Shown: in pieces, positions 1 to 15,600 of the stretch
How the letters are laid out: every line of letters starts with the position of its first letter
How positions within the stretch are numbered: position 1 is the stretch's first letter
DNA from: Congeria kusceri
Taxonomy: Eukaryota; Mollusca; Bivalvia; Myida; Dreissenidae
DNA: 64,000 bases
Assembly: GCA_027627225.1 (NCBI GenBank)
Contig: CM051024.1
Location: 83,128,204 to 83,192,203 of the forward strand
Direction: 5' to 3'
The notes under the pieces: generated by a model
What the model was told of the DNA's origin: nothing
The model's input: only the letters and a program-made list of their open reading frames with translations
Database searches by the model: none
Program-made: the position numbers and the translations under genes

Positions 1-601
1 GAAGTCAATATTATTTTTAATTTCAGGACACCGACCCAAAATAGCTTACATTAAACATAAAATTTAACGTTTAAGAAACGTGTTGTCCGTATAATTACTT
101 AAACTTATATTTTACGTTTAATTGATATTTACTTTTCGTTTATTAACTGTTATTTGCTTGTCGTAAAATTTCAAATCTGCCTAATCTATCTTTTATTTTC
201 GGCATTTCAAATAATAAATATCGATTAGCATGTTCTTTGTAATACATCTAGATATTTAATTGTAGCATAACATTGTTTCTTATAACTATCGATGGGAAGT
301 CGTGCCACAAACTAACAAATAACTGCGTGTACAATAAGGTATTCATGGCGTTGTCATTGTATCAACGATTGTAAATAAATCATTTGTTGAAAAGCATCCA
401 CAACTTTTTCGATAATGGTTTGATAAGGTTTAACGGCCAAATGTATGCTAGTTTGTTTCCAGTACATGGGTATACTTAATCTGTACTTATAGACAGATAT
501 GGAATCTACTATATAACCACAAAAGTGCCTTTAAAAAATGGAACAAAATGCTTGGTGGATTTATTTGACATTTTGAAATGTATGTATTTGTTTGTTTACA
601 G
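1..601. other. AT-rich intronic or intergenic sequence
   Basis: No gene is visible. The last bases (about 585-601) are the T-rich tract and acag of the splice acceptor for the exon at 602. Confidence 0.4.
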
Positions 602-3600
602 TTGCAGCCACGAACACATTTCAGATGAGCTGGAACAACTGAAGACACATCCAGGTAATGATATTATCTTGCTTCTTCATTATCACTGAGTTCAGGTCTC
701 TGACATTGTATGTCATTGAGCAGTTGGTATAACATTTAATCGTTGATTTCCTTTTACACATACTAGATAATTCCAGTCGTTCACTAGAACAACATTTTTA
801 TCTTTATCAACAGTTCTTATATTAAATTTCTTTGTGATTAATCTACGTGGTTTGTTTCATTTGTGGTTCTTTACAACTGTAGTAAAAAATTTGCAATATC
901 TTATTGATTTACTAATTTTTCTAAACATCAATCAATATGTTGCGTAGCCAGTATCATACAAATAGATTTATTTTTAAATTATAGACACAGTATACCCATT
1001 GTAAATGTATGTTCATTAGTTGTTAGAAACCAGTAAATCCAATTCCCGTAGGGTCCCATGGTAAAATAGCAAATTCTTCTGGCGTATTTCGCCACTTTTC
1101 TTTGATTCAAGCAAGCATTTAGACATGCAATGCAATATACATGCACAATATATGCAACGCGTTCATGTCTAGTTTCAACACTAGTCGTTGTGGTGTGAGA
1201 TGCAAAAAGCGAGTTTCCGTAGTTGTTTTTCTGTAAAACCAGGTTTTGCTTTATAAATCGTAACGTACATGTCCTATAATAATATTAATCGCATTTTTTC
1301 TCGAAAAGTAATACACTCAATAAAATCACACAGTTACATTGGGGTTTTATGTAAAAATGGACCCCAAAGTGCCGGTCCCTGGTTTTCTTAAAGGTTAGAA
1401 ACCGGTAAATCTAATGCCCATGTGGTCCCACTGTAAGATAGCAAAATATCCTGGCGTATTTCGCCACTTTTCTTTGATTCACGTGTTCCGAGTTTGGTCT
1501 CTTTGGAAAGAGGATTCTTTCTACTTACAAAAATTAAAAAATAAATAAATATGTTATGCTACTTCTAAGAAAATGCATCTCGATTGATTGTAGTCACCCG
1601 AAAGAAACACTGAATGCAGTCGCAATTTCGAAAAATCACATGCGAAAATACATAATTTGCTAAACATTCAAATTGCAGGTAATTCGGTGTCACGATACAT
1701 CAAAATGCACATGATACACGTCGTTTTTAGGAAAACCATTTTAACCAGTGTCCGGTATGTGTATTATCTGCTTTAACAGAAGAAAAACGAACTATTTGAT
1801 ATACGGCCTACTTTCGAGTGGACCACCGGAGGATTTGCCACTATTTACTGGTATCTAACCTAGTGTATGTGCGATAACAGTATTTATACAGTATCGATAA
1901 TATCATGTTCATACCAGTTTTATAATATTTCATTTCAGAATAAAAGAAGAAATTACAATTAACTGACCGAATGCTCAAGGCAAAAGATCGGCAGAAATAG
2001 TTCTGTATACTGGTGAAGTACCTAATCCGGACAGTACTTAAATCTGGACACCTGAAAACAAATGTGTTTGTACGATCAAGACACATAATTCTATGGTATT
2101 AGTTGATGCACGCACCTGTTGTATCAAAGTATGTCAAGTTTCAACAGAATCAATTGAGTATTAATTCATTAACTTTTTATTGTTCTTTCTTCCTTTCAAA
2201 TGTAAACATTTGCAAGCGGGGGATTGAAATCAAAACAGTAGATCTCCTAAATAAAACTGTACAGATAATTTTTTTAAAGTAAACACCAGAACAATGTAAA
2301 CAAAGAAGAAAACACGATTACATACGAACAAGTTGTAGTTGAATGCTTATTTATATATTTTTATGTTTTAAATAAAACATTGTTTTAAGTGTCTGGATTT
2401 AGGTACTCTCCAGCTGTATTTTGATACGTGTTACAGGCCTTTTTAAAACACATCACACTGTTACTTTAAGATAATTCCCTAAGATTTTTACCAAAGCTTA
2501 AGATTAAACCCAACTTATTATGTTTAACTTTTTATTTCGTTTGATGCTATTATCCTGAGAAATCGTCCAAAAACCAGCAAAAGTGTCCGGATTTAGATAC
2601 TGCACCAGTATGGCTTTGTGATAAACTTATAACAAATGCATTACGAGTTTAATGCATGAAATTATGCTCCAAACGCATTTTAAAACACATCAATCACTTC
2701 GATTGCACATGTTTGTCTATTGTATTTGAGTTGATCTTGGATATTTAATATTGAATATATATTTAAATGTGCGTTGGCTTTTTGAGCTTTAACCAAACGT
2801 TATGTATCAGGCTACATTTTGATTATGTAATACGTAATTGTTTGCTTGTTGTCTTGTGGTATGTATGTATATCGAACTGTTGTGATGTGGTATGCAGTTA
2901 TTTAAATATTGAAAAAAATTGTTGTTTTGTGGTATGTATCATGTAAACACTAATGTAGCTTGCCGTCAGTGGTGGTTGGAGATCGGAAAAATGTGGTGTG
3001 ACTACTAATGTGTCGATAATAAGAAAACATACACAATTAATTGAGGTTTTAAACGGTTTTAACTACTATATGTCATGATTTATCATAGAAACCGTATTTT
3101 AAAACCAATATGCTCTGTACACGAATGAAAACAATACCATCTTACACTGAAATCAATACGTGTTCTCTATAATATGCATGGTTGAATAACACACATATTT
3201 TCAATTGCTACTGTTCCTTTCGTTTTTTTTTAAACCATATGCCCTAGTTTAGGGGCCTATGGATTCATTACCCAGACAACAAAGTTTCCTTTTATGCTTA
3301 TTAAGATTTTTTTTGTATACTGCTGTTTACCAAATCGAACATTCTCGTACTGAAGAATGTTAGGACCGATTCGAACATTATCATACTGACAAATTTATTA
3401 CAAAATTAAGAAAGCAGTTCAATGCAAGTTTAAATTTTAAATGTAGCATAACGCAACACTCAACACCATTAATATGTGTATCTTGTATCTTATATCAGCG
3501 TAGCAACGCATATGGATTTAAACATGTTTCAAACAATAACTGTGTGTTATTTAACAGACATTTTCAACCACTTATCATCTGTGTGTACATTTTATTTTGC

Positions 3601-6600
3601 GCATTATAGTCTAATTGGTGTAGTTTTTGTTTAAATTTCAAATCACGTCAAGTCGCCGGCGATGTAAATACCTTTTGTAAATGCTTATGATTACAGTGTT
3701 TTCAAACAAAATTCAAGCGACGCTGCAAAGCATATACTAATATAGGGACAGGCTACTTTTTTGAGCCGACAAATACATTGCCATACAATAGGATAAAGAA
3801 AACTGCACACAAATGAACTGTTTGTGATTCTTGTTATCCAATCTGAAACGCTTGGCGTTATACAAAATATTAAAGTAATATTTGCGCCGTAATAAATTGT
3901 CAGTGTCTCAAGTGCAGTTTTGTTAAAATTAACTCATACAAAATGTGCAACAACTTATCGGACACATACGTCAACAAATATTAGAACTCGTTATTTTGAC
4001 TTCATGCATTCAGTCTTAAGATACAACTGTATTTGCTAATTGATATACTTTTATTTCGTATTTTATTCTTTTACCGTTGACATTGTGAGATATGTCTCAA
4101 TATTTAAATATTTTGGAACTATGAGGCAAGCCGGATATTTATGTTTTAGCTCCGACTGTGTTAAATATCATTATTCAGAAGCAGTATATAATTTTAAAGG
4201 GCCTCTATTCGACGATTTTCGTATTCACAAATGTCACAGAATGTGTTTACTGCCAAAAGCGTCTGGACAGAACAGAGCAGAAAATAACTTTATTTGTAAT
4301 AAATAATTTAGGTACTAGTTTAGAACAACCGATTATTGTATTTAGACTCGACTTATTTATTTACATTGATTGTTTATGGTTTGGATAAGCATTTTTAAGC
4401 GTTTTATTTCTTTCGAAAATTCATACAAGGTGTGCATGTACAACTCCCTTCGGCGTAAAATAATGATGTGTGTTTCAGGTTATCCGACCTACCCCAAAAC
4501 AATGTCACGACCCTAGAATATTTTATTGAGTTGGTCAGATATTTTTGTGTTTACTTTACTTTTCTCCAATAATAGAAAGTTTTTTGGATAGATAAGTGTT
4601 CTGTTTTGATAGCATCCACTTCAAAACAATACTCATTCAGTTTTAGAATCTTCAAGTTGACCATTAACCAATTAAAAAATAAATAAAATAAAAAATCCCT
4701 ACCTACCTACCTACTCTACTTTTGGGGGAAAGTAACCCTGAAACAAACATAATGTTGTTTATGCCTTATTGAACCTTGTGTTATAAGAAGCTGTGATGTT
4801 TTGAGGATTGGGCATTATACCGTAGAGGAATTTCATTGAGACCGTCGTAATCTACAAACGTGAGACAGTAGCATGATAATTCATTGATGAATAAAGTACC
4901 GCGACTAAACGACAACATACCACTATGTAGCGGAAACAATTGGAGACTGTCATACAGGACCGAAACGTATTACCAATTACTATAGACCAATGAACCTCAT
5001 TCGCTCGGCTTCCCTGCTATTCCTTGTACATTTGTGCCACTTTATGGTTACCAGAAGAAATTACAACATAGTATACTCTGTACTTTATACAATAAGGTTT
5101 CCCGAAATTTGGAAATCACGCATGTTACTGTTTATCATGTATTTAATAAATTAGTTTAAATCCTACATGTCATAACCAACACAGAAAGTTTTCTTAAATA
5201 TGTAAAATGTATACATCTTATTGTTTGTCATATTGAAAAAAAAAATAGTTGAAATATTACATGTCATATTCTATACAAAACGGTTTCCCCTATAAATGTA
5301 AAAAAAAATTAATTAAGTTGTATTTTTTCACATGTATTTATTAATAAATGTATAATTCTTCCAGCTATATTTTATAAAAAGGGTGTCAAAAATCTGCAAA
5401 TTACACTTGTGTGACTCTAATTTTCGTTTTCCTCTATTAGAGTCTCATTGTAGTGTAATACTTAAATATCAATACAATGTACCGCAAATATCGATTCTTA
5501 TTTAAAGGTATTGCATCGTATGAGCCTATGATCTCATAGACTTGCATACTGATGCACAACAGTTCATGTATAATTGTATTGGATATTTTACATATGTTAA
5601 AACATATCCGCAATCATAATAAATTGCTGTTTTAAAAGAATACAATTACTTTAATGTTGAGAAACCACATTCTAGTTTTTCATCTTAGTTTGATTTTATA
5701 TGTCCATATGCAATAGTTTCTGTAAAAGGTTCCATTTTAAAAAGGGAAAGTCCAATCATTCCCAAATTACAGTTAAGAAAATCGACTTTTCAATGGTTAT
5801 TTTGTTAATTTTTTTCATATTTGTTGGAAAGTATATATGAAAAGCACAACAAAGTGTCATTTTTTGAGTATATATACATCATTCCATTGAACTCGTTGTA
5901 AACAATCAACAGAGTTTCAATCAAATAAATGACAGAAAAAAATATAATTTCTTAAACAAAAATAAAACTCTGAATGAAATTCAATTTGATAAGCCGGCGT
6001 ATCATTTCTTACAGAAATATTCAAATTTGTATGAAAAAGCAATTAGATAAGCCGGCGTATTATTTCTTACAGAAATATTCAAATTTGCATGAAAAAGCAA
6101 TTTGATAAGCCGGCGTATCATTTCTTCCAGATAAATAAAAATCTGAATAAAATTCAATTTGATAAGCCGGCGTATCATTTCTTACAGAAATATTCAAATT
6201 TGTATGAAAAAGCAATTTGATAAGCCGGCGTATCATTTCTTCCAGAAAACTAAAAATCTGAATGAAATTCAATTTGATAAGCCGGCGTATCATTTCTTAC
6301 AGAAATATTCAAATTTGTATGAAAAACCAATTTGATAAGTCGGCGTATCATTTCTTACAGATAAATACAAATCTGAATACAATTCAAGTTGATAAGCCGG
6401 CGTATCATTTCTTACAGAAATGTTCAAATTTGTATGAAAAAGCAATTTGATAAGCCGGCGTATCATTTCTTACAGAAAAATAAAAATCTGAATGAAATTC
6501 AATTTGATAAGCCGGCGTATCATTTCTTACAGAAATATTCCAAGTTGTATGAAAAAGCAATTTGATAAGCCGGCGTATCATTTCTTACAGATGAATAAAA

Positions 6601-9600
6601 ATCTGAATAAAATTCAATTTGATAAGCCGGCGTATCATTTCTTACAGAAATATTCAAATTTGTATGAAAAACCAATTTGATAAGCCGGCGTATCATTTCT
6701 TACAGATAAATACAAATCTGAATACAATTCAAGTTGATAAGCCGGCGTATCATTTCTTACAGAAATGTTCAAATTTGTATGAAAAAGCAATTTGATAAGC
6801 CGGCGTATCATTTCTTACAGAAAAAAAAAAATCTGAATGAAATTCAATTTGATAAGCCGGCGTATCATTTCTTACAGAAATATTCCAAGTTGTATGAAAA
6901 AGCAATTTGATAAGCCGGCGTATCATTTCTTACAGATGAATAAAAATCTGAATAAAATTCAATTTGATAAGCCGGCGTATCATTTCTTACAGAAATATTC
7001 AAATTTGTATGAAAAAACCCAGTGGATGGTGAAATAGTCAGTAATGCATATATGATCAAAATATATCGTTTTAAGAAAATGATGATTAATTAGATTTCCT
7101 ACCAAACACATAAATCAATATACTAACTACATGATCCATATATCAAAATGTAGTGTTTATGTATATTAATGTGTAATTTAGTTTTTAATATCTGGAGAAA
7201 CATCTCTCTTTTACTACATGAATTATTTAATTATTATTTTGCTTTATTAATAAAAAGTTGTTGTTGGCACAGTGATAGATCAGCATGGTGCTACTTAATG
7301 TATCTGGTGTGTATCATTACGTGTTTCAGTTGCACAAAATGCAGAAGAAATGGTATTGACATTTTTGACATTTGACCTTTAAAAGTGACCTTGACCTTGG
7401 ACCTGGTTCTTGTGCGCACACACCGTCTCATCATGCTGAACACTTCCGCCAAGTTATTTGAAAATGCTTCCATTCTGGACTAAATTATGCACCAGAACGG
7501 ACCTTAGGCTGAAATGTGTTATATTTGACATTTGACAAGTGTGATCTTGACCTTGGACCTGGTTCTTGCGCGTGACACACCGTCTCATCATACCTAACTT
7601 GTCTGCCAAGTTTTTTGAAAATCCTCCCATGCTGGACAAAATTATGCTCCGGACAGGACCTATGGCTTACATTCTTATATTTGACCTTTGACCCTGAAGT
7701 GTGACCTTGACTTTTGACCTGGTTCTTGCTCTCGACACGCTGTCTCATCATGCTTAACATTTCTGCTATTAGTTATTTGAAATCCTGCTGGACAATGCTG
7801 GACAAAATTATGTTCCAAACATACGTACATACACACACACGAACAGGGCCAACACTTTATACCGCCCAGGGCTTTCACTAGGATTCAAATCCCAAGAGTA
7901 ATGACTCTTGAGCTCACAATTTCAACAGTCAAATGTACTGGCATTTAATCATCAAAGTGTGTCCAATTCTCGAGCACATAAGAAACTTGTCAATTCACAG
8001 ACATTTCAATGACATTAGAAACTAATCAATTTACAGAGCTTCAGTGGACATTGAAAATAAAATAATTTATCTACTACAACCATTTTTTGTGATTTTGTTT
8101 TTGAAAACAAGTCTTTAAAAGTTTGTGCATTATGACAAAGCTATAGTTTTTGCATGACAGCGGCAGACAATGATGCTGAAAGTGACAACACCTAAGCAAT
8201 GATAATAACATGACTATTTATTGGAAACCAGACTAACTTTTTGCAGAGAAAATAGCTAATCACAATATTATGGGATTCTAGAGCGGACAAATGGGGTTTC
8301 CTTTAATAGGTTATATTGCACTCAATAGATGGAGTGAAGACTGAGGTCTATTGCACTAAGAGTTTGTTTGGATTTTTCGACATATTTCACAGTATTTCAG
8401 TCATATAATGTCGGTCAGTTTACCTACGCACACATGTCCTGGATAAGCTTAGCCATTCTAATCAGTTTACCAGTACCAAGTGCACATACATATACAAACA
8501 ACTAACAACTGTCCGACTTAAATAAGAGGTAGGGGGAGAATGGCCGTAGAAATAATTTCATGACCAATCCCCACACAAGTTATGTGGCCGGGCTGAGGAT
8601 TAAACTCATGAAGCCGTTTTGAGAGTCTAATGCTCTACCAACTGAGCTAACCGGGCCTGGCGCTATGCAGTTTAGAACATGCTATAGTCCCCTTCGTTAT
8701 CTAGTGGGAAAGAGCTTCATTCGTTCATAACAGTGTTTCATACCATTTCTGTTTGTGGATTGTTGAATGTTGGTTGGTCTCTTACTTGTCTGTCGTCTTT
8801 TCACCAGTTTCACCTGAAGGAAACATTTCAAAGTGGAAAGTCAGTTATAGATCCAAACTTAAAATAAACAAATTATAGTATGTAAAAAGAGACCTTTTGT
8901 GTTATACAAAGGGCCCACCTTTAGCTCAACAATGATCATAAACTAGTGCAATGTTAGCACTACCAGTAGCCAAAATAACCATTGGCTAGTACAATTTCTA
9001 ATTGGCTACTTAAAACATATATGAAAATGGAGCATCTTTTCACACTTTCTGATGAAACCTGTATTTTATATTTAAATAATTTAGTAGGTGTTTAGAGATA
9101 AAGCCTGATACTTAGTTGCAACAAAACTTTAACCGAGAATTCAAATGCATTTAAGTACAGCTATACTTCAAACAACATTTTATTCCATCTGTTTGTTTGC
9201 AGATGACCTCAATTATTACTCAATAAAAAACTTAATATTATCAAGGAATACAAGGGATGCAACCAAAACATTAAAATCATCTAAGGGCTTTTGTCCACCC
9301 TGTTAAATCTATGAATGGGCGTATGTCCACTCTGTCAAATATACCAAGGGGTTTATGTCCATGTGGGCATATTTAGACCAAGGGGCTTTTGTGCAAGGGG
9401 CTTTTGTCCAGATACCTTTTCCTCTGTATGGGCATTGTTTTTGTTTAAAATAATATATGGCTGGTATTGCATGTAAAGTTATATAAAGTTATACTTTTCT
9501 AAAAGAGAATAAAATTCCCTTAATTATTGCATATTTAGTCACATGTTAAAATTAATAATCTATAAACAATATTCATCTTTGAGAAAAGAAAACTAAATTA

Positions 9601-12600
9601 CAATGATCCAGAAAATCATTTCTTCGCTTGATCTATTTTATTATCTTAGCCTCTCAAATTAACCAAAAGCTAACAAATTGCATATAATTCCAATGACCAG
9701 CTTGTGGAGCACCCTGCTGTGTATACAGCTGTGGATTTAGAGCCACCAAAAGATAACAAATAGCACATCATTCCAATCAGCAGCTTGTGGAGCACCCTAC
9801 TGTTATACAGCTATGGATTTATAGCCCCTGGGCATCTGTTTTGGCGCATTTTATTGCCCCCTAGGAGGGAACAAGCAAGTGTTGCTGGTTGTAACAACAT
9901 GGCTTTTAACAATTCATAATTAATTAGCTTTTTATAGCCCACCAAAATGTTACATAATGGTAATTCTAAATGTAACTGCCATTTTTTTCATTCACCACAC
10001 AAACTATAATAGCGATTCTGTTCCCCCCCCCCCCCCCCATTATTTTGCAGCACTGAATTCAGAAATCAGGGTTGGATCATATAAACTGCTGAAACCAAAA
10101 TTCAAAGATTTTTCCATGATTAGTCCATAACATAGCTTCACTTTCCATGATACTGTCCTAACATACTAAAGTCAAAATAGTACATTGTTATCCACATTTT
10201 ATGCATCATACAAATATTTATCTTGGTTATTCGCGCTATGTAGAATGGAAAAGAATTGCTTGTAGCACTGAAATACATGTTTGTCCATCATACAACTCTA
10301 GATTTTGACTTTAGTTTGATTTACATTTCAATGGATTTGATCTTATTTATGCACTTACAGGCATATTCATGGATACTTTTCAACTTTCCATGACAATGTT
10401 TGAAAATTCCATGATTTTTACATGATAAACTAAACAATATCAAGATTCCATGATTTTTCCAGACGAAACCCTGGAATTAGATTTGCTTTAATTTATAAAT
10501 TGACATTACCTAGATAGATCTATCAATTGTAACTGAAAATGGCAATGATGGTTGAGTATTTCATAAAAATGCATTTCATAGCTGTAAAATGGTGTATAAA
10601 TTAGGACACAACTTTTGAAGTTTGATTTTCTGAATTTCATCAATACATAGCCTATAGACTTCCATGGCTCCAATTTTGGAAGTACTGTGATAAATGCTTT
10701 ATAATATTGTTAATTAAATGTTTAAATTAATTATTTATTAACAATTATATATATTTGACAAAAGACAAATAAATTACGCTCATGAAGAAAATGTTTCTAT
10801 TTCAATTTAAGAATAATTCCCGCGCCCTGCCCAATTAACTAAAAACTAACAAACTGCATAATTATCATTCCAGTCAGAAGATGGAGGAGCACCCTAATGT
10901 GTACAGAGCTGCAGATTTAAAGCCCCTTGGCATCTGTTTTGGTAGATTTATGACCCCCTCCATTGTGGGGAACAGAAAGCAAGTGTTGCTGGTTGTAAAA
11001 CATGATTTTTAACAATACATGATTAGTTATCTTTGTATTTTATGTCGCTAATGATAATGTTTTTGGATAAGGTAAAAAAACAAAAACCATTTTTAACCAA
11101 GACATGGTATTCCCCCCCCCCCCCCCCCCCCAAAGTTTATATAAGTTCCAATATTTACATGCATACTCTCAAACTATAATTTAATGGTCATTTTTATTAC
11201 TGTTCGTCATTATATGGCAGTCTTTTCTTCCCAAATAAGAGTCTACAGATACCAATCCTGCATCTTTAAAAATCCTCTTTTTATTTAAAAAGGATAATAA
11301 ATTGTGGCCAGAATTACCTTCATGATCAGTTTGCATACATTTAGGCCATTCTGTTTTTATATTTTGTTAAGCGTCAACCTCAATTTGCTAAAACACAAAA
11401 ACACACAAACTTATTAAAAAAAAAAAAAAACTAAAATTTACTTTCATAATAGAAAATGGATCATGACTGATGCTCTAATAACATACACAGCATATGAAAT
11501 ACATAAACAAGAGCTGTCTTGGGATAGCGTGCTCAGCATCTAAAACCACTTTTGAGTTATGGGCCTATGTCAGTACAAGGGGCATAATTCTACTAAAATG
11601 CTGGTCACAGTTATGTGCCTTGGCCAGTGACCTTATAAAATGACCCCTAAGACATGTGTGGAGTTTCAATTGAATATCTGTAGCATTGTACTGTAATGTG
11701 TAAACAAAATCGCTGCAGCGCAATTTCAAAGATGTCCAACCAATTTCATCGCCGGGGGATAACCATGTTTTAGTCATTCAGTCAAAGCTTGGGAGACATG
11801 ATTAAATAAAACTAATGCAAAAAATAACTTACAGGACAAAAGACTGTTAACATGCTTCTGGGGAGGAGGTCTGGCATAAACTGAATCCAAGTCCAACTCT
11901 AGTTGTAATTCCACATTAATGGTGCAGCTGGTATCACTGGATGATTCCAGTGACATACCAACTTCATCGTTTGATGGTATGGCCTCCTCCTGATCACTGT
12001 CAGATCCAAGGGACATTCCTACCGCATCATCACTGCTAAAGAACAGGAAAGACCAAGCTCATCAGAGCTGATCTGTGCTGATACCATCTACAAATGAAAG
12101 AAAAATTAAGAGTTGCATATTTTACATAAATAACGAAGCAATTAACCTGTAATAATAAAGTAAGGAAGTTTGGTAATCTTCTGAGGCATTGCCACAACCA
12201 TGTTATCTCAGAGTCAGAGTCTGACTCTATGTAACTCGTAACACCTATTTTCATTCGTGATATGCAAGAACAAGGCTTGAGGGGCCAAGCAAGTTTCATG
12301 TTGATTGTGCAACAAATGTGGCCTCCAGAGTGTTCACATACTTTTCAATTTGCCCTAGTGACCTAGGTTTTGATACAAAATGACCCAGTTTTGAACTCAT
12401 TTGAGATATTATCAGAACAAATGTTCTGAGCAAGTTTCATGTTGTTTATGAAAAAAATGTGGCCTCTAGAAGGTTCACAAGCTTTTTCTTCAGTTTGACA
12501 AAGTGACCTAGTTTTTGACCCCACATGACCCAGTTTGGAATTCATCCATGATATCATTGAAATAAATGTTTTGCGAAATTGTCATGAAGACTGGGCAATA

Positions 12601-15600
12601 CATGTAGTCTATAGAGTGTTTATAAGGTAAATGTTGATGACGAACGATGCACAATGCAGCAGATATGTTTGTTCAATCAAAATAATTTGAAGGCAGAGTG
12701 TAACCCAAGGACCATTTCTTTCAAATTAATTTGAAATCCTGAAAGAGAGTGTTCCTCTAGAGTGTTCACAAGCTTTTTCTTCCATTTGACCTTGTTTACA
12801 GCAGCGTAATTATAATAGTTTATGGAGGTTTTATATCCTCAAACAAACAGTGCTACTTTCAGGTATAATTAAAATTTAATATACAGTTATTTACATGACT
12901 TAACAAATAATTGAAATATGCCCATTTAAACACACGAGCAATATCGTATAAACTATATTTTGGAAGGCACTCAGAGAATAACTTTTTCAGATTCTATAGA
13001 TATTATATTTTGCTTTACGGCACACTGACAGTATTTGTATCGGACACATATGAGGTAAAGATATACATGTAAAATTGTGTTGCATTACGACACATCAACA
13101 GTTTATTGTAAAGCGTTGAATGGATAAAAATTCTAAACGTAACGCTGTGTCCTGTCACTTAGGCCTAGCCAGAGCACTGTAAACTGGTCCAAAAAATTAG
13201 ATGTAGCTCTAATTGGTGGATTCTGAGATATTTTTCGTACGGGGCAGAATCTATCACAACTAAAATCATTAAAACTGATGAAAAACAATACCGAACCTGA
13301 TATTTTTAGGAGCAGAGTGTAACCATAAAACAAAAATGGTCACGAACATGATGTACATATACAATAGCTTACCAATAATTAACAGACAGCAGAACGGCAA
13401 ACAACATCTTCGACATCATTGTTTACAAACATCGGTTTGTCCTCAAGCAAATGTCCTTTCTCTCAATTTGATTTCCCTAATTATAAACCCATTATGGGAT
13501 GCAATAGATAACAAATACTCAAAAATGAAAACAAATCGCGTTAAATAAAACGTTTATTCGTTAGCTGATGTTGCTGTTTTGGACTGCTTCTGTGACAAGA
13601 AATCAAAAAACAAATAAAGCGCGGTTTCATGTACCCTGCATCGGTGTTTATTGAACCCGAAAGCCGAGAACCAAGCTTACTGCGTGTTCGGTTAAACTCG
13701 CGGAAATGCCTCGCTTTTTCTGATTGGTGAAAATTATTTGGGCTGATTCCGGTCAGAACAAACTTGAAAATCTGATTGGCTAGAATATTGGCGGATATAT
13801 CAATGTTGGATGAACTCGGTTTTCATCCTATCTAGCTCCATTTTCAAAGTGTTTACACGTATTTTCGACACTCTGATCAGAAAAACGACAACATGGCGTG
13901 GTTCTTTGAACTCCAGTCCAGTGTGTACTGAAATCGTTTACTTGTTTGCGCATATTAATTGATAAAATGTGTGTAACGGGGTGTTGAATGAGGTCAACAC
14001 GTTGTAAAGTTTCAATATTTATTCCAGTTTATTAAATATACAAAATAAATATTGAAACTTTACAACGAGTTGACCTCATTCAACAGCCCGTTACATTGGC
14101 TACCCGGCTTGGAATCGAAACCCGGTCTCCCGCGTGACAGGCGGGGATACTTACCACTATACACTGATACTTAATGTAGATAAGCACCTTTAAAAGGTTC
14201 AATACACGACTTTAATGATTAAGCTACATAATAAGTGTTCTACTGACTGACTAAAATAACAATAGCTGTTACAACTACTATACACCTGTTTCAGTCAGCT
14301 AACAGTAAATGCCTACATAAGCACATGGATAGTGCACTACTTCTACGCTTGACCGATTTACAGAAATGTAAAGAAAACAACTATATTTAAGTTACAATAT
14401 TAATGAAACTCAATAGCATAGAAATATCCTTGTCAATTGCAAGAATGATGTAGGGATGAGACTCCCAATTGTCAGCAATTACGTTGGCTCCTCGACGAGG
14501 ATTTCCAGTAACCAAACATGGCTGCCACCACAAAGAGCACCAGGAAGGAGCTACTCCTCTCCAGTTGACCCGAGGGAGACGTCCATAGGGCCAGCCCAGC
14601 GTGCAGGGCACAGCTTTTTGCTATGGATTGGATTCAGATCCTCCGGGAATCACGGAGACATTATTTTTTTTACAAGAACTTACAGTACTTGTGTGAGAAC
14701 ATTTGATTTAGTGTACCAGTACTTTACAGTACTACTTTTGAAACTGATTTCTTGTTTACAAAAGAAATATTTGTGACCTATTTTTTATTTCAGTGCAATT
14801 TTTTTAAACTCGAGGACCATTAGATCTTCAACGTTTCATTGATGTCTGAACATTAACCTGGACTCTGAATTTGTGCAGTGATTTTTTTATTTATATTATT
14901 TGTGACATGGTGTGTAATTAGTGTAATTGGATATTTTTGGAGTACGCTCACATAAGTTGTTTTTTTTTGATTTGATACAATATATTTTTATTTAAATATT
15001 AGTAGCATATTTGTGAATAATCACTTGAGTCTTTAATTTAGGCCGTTGTGTCCTAGATTTCCTTTGGGGAGTTAACTTATGTAATTTTTGTTTTACTGAG
15101 CCCTAGTTCAAATTGTCGTTGTATTTATAAACTTAATTACTATCATGCAAGGATTTATTATTTATTTAATTAGTAATTTTGTTAGTGTTTCCAGTGTTCT
15201 TTCAAATCTAAAGATCGTTACACTGAAACATCAGTATTGTAAATGTTTGAGTGAGTAGCAATTTTCAGTTAATTACACGTGGGAAAATTGCAGATTAATT
15301 TTCCTCCTTGTATATTGAATTATTTGTGTCCTAATTGGCTATGAGAACATTTTAATGTAATCCCCATACCAAGCTATAAATTAGCTAACATGTCCCTTTT
15401 TCTAACAAGAAACCCAGCACATTCTTACATTTGTCACCGGAGACTTCAGTCATTATATACACAATAGTATCCTGCAAAGGAATTGTGATAAAATCATTTT
15501 GGCCCTGTTTGGTAAAATTTGTATTTTATTTATTATTGCATTGTGTTATTTGATTTAAAGTGAATTATGTATTTAATTTATTTGGTTAATGAATTGCATT

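Noticed and set aside
6060..7059. Repeated 62-77-codon open frames
   Set aside because: Satellite monomers read in phase with one another; no start context or conserved protein.
7291..7878. Four overlapping minus frames
   Set aside because: Translations of the 'gaccttgacc' tandem repeat.
8582..8657. Functional tRNA gene
   Set aside because: Degraded B box, poor anticodon arm and an attached SINE body.
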